A DNA stretch of 64,000 nt, taken from an uncultured Gammaproteobacteria bacterium. GTDB taxonomy: Bacteria; Pseudomonadota; Gammaproteobacteria; HK1. The position numbers and the translations under genes are program-made. The stretch covers positions 1-64,000 of the forward strand of contig CAMYJH010000018.1 in NCBI GenBank assembly GCA_947258715.1, given 5' to 3'. Shown in pieces: positions 62,449-64,000 of this stretch. Numbering within the stretch: position 1 is the first letter of the stretch; every line of letters begins with the position of its first letter. The notes below the pieces were generated by a model. That model saw nothing but the letters and a program-made list of their open reading frames with translations, made no database searches and had not been told where the DNA came from.

Positions 62449-62590
62449 GCCTAAGGTTCAGCGCATCTGCCGCGGGCGACCCCACGACAAGCGTGCACGG
62501 AAATTGAACGATTCACAGCCAGCTATTTGCGATCCAATCAACGGGCCCCTTAAGAACGTTAGCGCCGGGTGGCAGCATCGCTTGTTAGAC
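62449..62590 (-). other. attC-like site e
   Basis: On the minus strand it starts GTCTAAC-AAGCGATGCTGCC (62590), a perfect RYYYAAC with typical continuation. It ends GCGCTGAAC-CTTAGGC (62455-62449), one base from GTTAGGC. Arms GCGATGCTGCC and the complement of GCGCATCTGCC match at 8 of 11. One of the best sites in the series. Confidence 0.6.
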
Positions 62591-62610
62591 AGCGGCCTCG
62601 TTCTGAGAAC

Positions 62611-62922
62611 CTAGCCAATAACGCGCCAATCCTCGTGCTGGATGCCGAACTGCTCACGTGCGGCCTCCTCAGCGTCCTCCAAGCGCTCGAACCAGAGATC
62701 ACCAGTCTTCGGTGGCTGCGGCTCGGCGTTGGTGGCCGATGGCCGCGCAGCCCAATCGAGACTAAACCCGCCCCCAGCTTCGGAGATCCGCACATCCAAG
62801 ATTTCGGATTCGACCGGTGTCGCACGCGGCTCAGCCGCCGAGCTCGGCAACCACCCGGTGGCCTCCTCACCACCGAATTCGACGCGAATGCCAAGAACCT
62901 GTTTAATCACTATCGTCGGCAC
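62611..62922 (-). CDS. Unknown protein in cassette-like array
   Basis: Protein of 103 residues from GTG at 62922: MPTIVIKQVLGIRVEFGGEE, then a flexible Pro/Ala-rich middle and DLWFERLEDAEEAAREQFGI. No membrane segment and no family. Its stop lies 21 bases before site e. Its start overlaps the short site f. Confidence 0.55.
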   Translation of the reverse strand: MPTIVIKQVLGIRVEFGGEEATGWLPSSAAEPRATPVESEILDVRISEAGGGFSLDWAARPSATNAEPQPPKTGDLWFERLEDAEEAAREQFGIQHEDWRVIG

Positions 62923-62949
62923 TTACCGCTGTCGTTCGCCGCGTTAGAC
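62921..62949 (-). other. attC-like site f (truncated)
   Basis: On the minus strand GTCTAAC (62949-62943) contains the TAA stop of the gene to the right, as cassettes often do. A possible partner core GGTAAGT (62927-62921) follows after only 15 bases. Too short for a working attC; probably a deletion product. Confidence 0.3.
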
Positions 62950-63360
62950 GACGTCGCGTTTCTCCCAACCGCTGGCATCACATTCGAAAGTTTCGTCGCG
63001 AAAATAGAATAAATATCGAACAGTAGCCAAACCCCTAACAGATTCATTTTGGACCCAATCATCCAAGGTGTGGTCATATAGATCGCCCCCTACTTCATAG
63101 AATTCGCCCCAAGCGGGGGCGAGTTTGCTGAAACGACATTGACCACGATACCAGCCTTCATCATTGGTTTTTCCGAGGCGATATCGGCTGCAACCTTTGA
63201 AGGTCAGCTCGATGAACCCGACATCTTCATATTCCTGGAATACGAAGTGATTTGGTTTGAATCGGAGCACGCAATCATCGCCACGCATGTTAACTTTAGC
63301 GTCAGGGGCGTTCGGCTCCGCGTTCCAACCAGAATTCAGTTTACGGAAAGTAGTAGCCAC
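62944..63360 (-). CDS. Unknown protein in cassette-like array
   Basis: Protein of 138 residues from GTG at 63360, soluble and rich in Phe, Tyr and Trp (VLRFKPNHFVFQEYEDVGFI, YRLGKTNDEGWYRGQCRFS, WGEFYEVGGDLYDHTLDDW). No family recognised; an immunity-like or ligand-binding role would be guesswork. Start is eight bases after the perfect GTTAGAC core of site g, and its stop lies inside a GTCTAAC core. Confidence 0.6.
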   Translation of the reverse strand: MATTFRKLNSGWNAEPNAPDAKVNMRGDDCVLRFKPNHFVFQEYEDVGFIELTFKGCSRYRLGKTNDEGWYRGQCRFSKLAPAWGEFYEVGGDLYDHTLDDWVQNESVRGLATVRYLFYFRDETFECDASGWEKRDVV

Positions 63361-63367
63361 AACATGT

Positions 63368-63454
63368 CGTCTAACGTTGTGCTAGCTAATTGCAAAAACA
63401 TTCAGAGCGAAGCGGCGCAGCTTTTGGAAACCCATGTTTAGCACCTTGTTAGCA
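63368..63454 (-). other. attC-like site g
   Basis: On the minus strand it starts TGCTAAC-AAGGTGCTA (63454), containing the TAA stop of the gene to the right, and ends TAGCACAAC-GTTAGAC (63374-63368), a perfect GTTRRRY. The arms GTGCTA/TAGCAC pair exactly. Length 87 bases. Confidence 0.6.
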
Positions 63455-63880
63455 GCTACCAATTTCCACCTTGCCTGGACTGAAACAACCGACAATGCAG
63501 CTCTCATATGGGCTTTCACCTTTTTCATTAATTGCCCAATGCCAATCGACTATCTCACTGTTTGTTGGGAAGTTTAAACTAACACCATTTTCAAATATCA
63601 ATTTTAGCGTAGAGTCTTCGCCCAAGGAGACATTCGTGATTGTTTTTCTGAGTGTGCTGCAAATAATTACTGATTTCGCAATATCCTCTTTATCAATTGC
63701 TTCTTTGGCCGGTTTATACGCATTTAACAGATAATTATTCAACGCTTGCTCGTCAGAAGAGATAACATTATGTGCAATTAGCCAAAATCGATCGAAATAG
63801 AGGTCAAAGGTATCTCCCATACTAAAATGAGAGTAAAAATTCCCATGTAGTTTTTCTTTTATGATCTCTAATGCTTTCAT
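63449..63880 (-). CDS. Unknown AT-rich protein in cassette-like array
   Basis: Protein of 143 residues, far more AT-rich than any neighbour, so of foreign origin. Distinctive parts: FYSHFSMGDTFDLYFDRFWLI, TNVSLGEDSTLKLIFENGVS and LNFPTNSEIVDWHWAINEKG. The second half resembles small proteins with a strand-rich domain, but no family is assigned. Its stop lies in site g and its start is 15 bases after site h. Confidence 0.65.
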   Translation of the reverse strand: MKALEIIKEKLHGNFYSHFSMGDTFDLYFDRFWLIAHNVISSDEQALNNYLLNAYKPAKEAIDKEDIAKSVIICSTLRKTITNVSLGEDSTLKLIFENGVSLNFPTNSEIVDWHWAINEKGESPYESCIVGCFSPGKVEIGSC

Positions 63881-63894
63881 AATTCTCTATTGGC

Positions 63895-63968
63895 TGCTAA
63901 CCTTCGCGTTTTACCGCGCCGCGCATAGGGTGGAGTGAAAGGCGTCGGTCAACAACGCGCTGTTAGTC
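63895..63968 (-). other. attC-like site h
   Basis: On the minus strand it starts GACTAAC-AGCGCGTTGTTGACC (63968) and ends GGTAAAACGCGAAG-GTTAGCA (63901-63895). Arms CGCGTTgTTgACC and GGTAAAACGCG pair with unpaired G residues, like the extrahelical bases of attC. It would belong to a further cassette beyond the window edge. Confidence 0.5.
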
Positions 63969-64000
63969 GTCATCGGCGTCCGGCTATGCGATCCAATTCC

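Overview
The window looks like a high-GC gammaproteobacterial chromosome segment. The argument for Gammaproteobacteria rests on mutH, the ribD-ribE-ribB-ribH-nusB-thiL-pgpA supply line, a RibB with a degenerate GTP cyclohydrolase II tail, SrkA, YpeA and a CbrA-like sensor. No rRNA, tRNA or CRISPR array was seen. The genus cannot be fixed from sequence alone. Heptanucleotide repeats and REP-like palindromes are scattered between housekeeping genes.

Layout. 0.1-2.6 kb is an accessory scar: an intact zinc-ribbon membrane protein, a related zinc-ribbon gene cut by an IS5-family element, and a decayed transposase fragment. 2.6-6.0 kb holds a sigma54-type regulator with an internal deletion in its AAA+ domain, then nrtR and nadA behind two tandem NrtR-type operators. 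nadA ends inside 13 tandem copies of a 7-bp repeat. 6.2-7.7 kb has a DUF2185 protein and an HSL-type esterase. 7.9-14.5 kb is a storage/stress block (phasin, PHA synthase, P-type ATPase, DoxX-like protein, Hsp20) with FNR/ANR-like boxes before phasin and before hsp20. 14.6-21.1 kb has an FtsX-type ABC exporter, a DUF938 methyltransferase and a large MscS-type channel. 21.2-27.2 kb is HDAC-like protein, nrdR and the riboflavin operon with nusB. 27.3-34.1 kb carries a CbrA-like symporter/histidine kinase, its sigma54 response regulator and a sodium:solute symporter behind a consensus sigma54 promoter. 34.2-39.5 kb has small membrane/TPR proteins, thiL, pgpA, a lytic transglycosylase, a second degenerate thiL and mutH.

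39.5-46.1 kb is the four-gene Anbu (ancestral proteasome-like peptidase) operon: transglutaminase/DUF2126, circularly permuted ATP-grasp, alpha-E and Anbu. 46.2-53.4 kb is a run of minus-strand genes, including a glutamine cyclotransferase, YpeA-like acetyltransferase, NAD(P)H-FMN reductase, class V aminotransferase, Rdx/SelW-like protein, MarC, SrkA and a GFA protein. 54.1-59.2 kb has a secreted coiled-coil/beta-helix protein, a broken GFA gene, an enolase-superfamily dehydratase, trans-aconitate methyltransferase and an isocitrate/isopropylmalate dehydrogenase-like protein.

59.3-64.0 kb is the most unusual part. A small palindromic MITE-like element is followed by a series of short, mostly unrecognised minus-strand ORFs. 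The gaps between them carry attC-like recombination sites (RYYYAAC ... GTTRRRY with paired inner arms) just after one stop codon and just before the next start. This looks like the distal end of a chromosomal integron cassette array whose integrase, if present, lies beyond the right edge. Site quality falls towards the left, as expected for the oldest cassettes.
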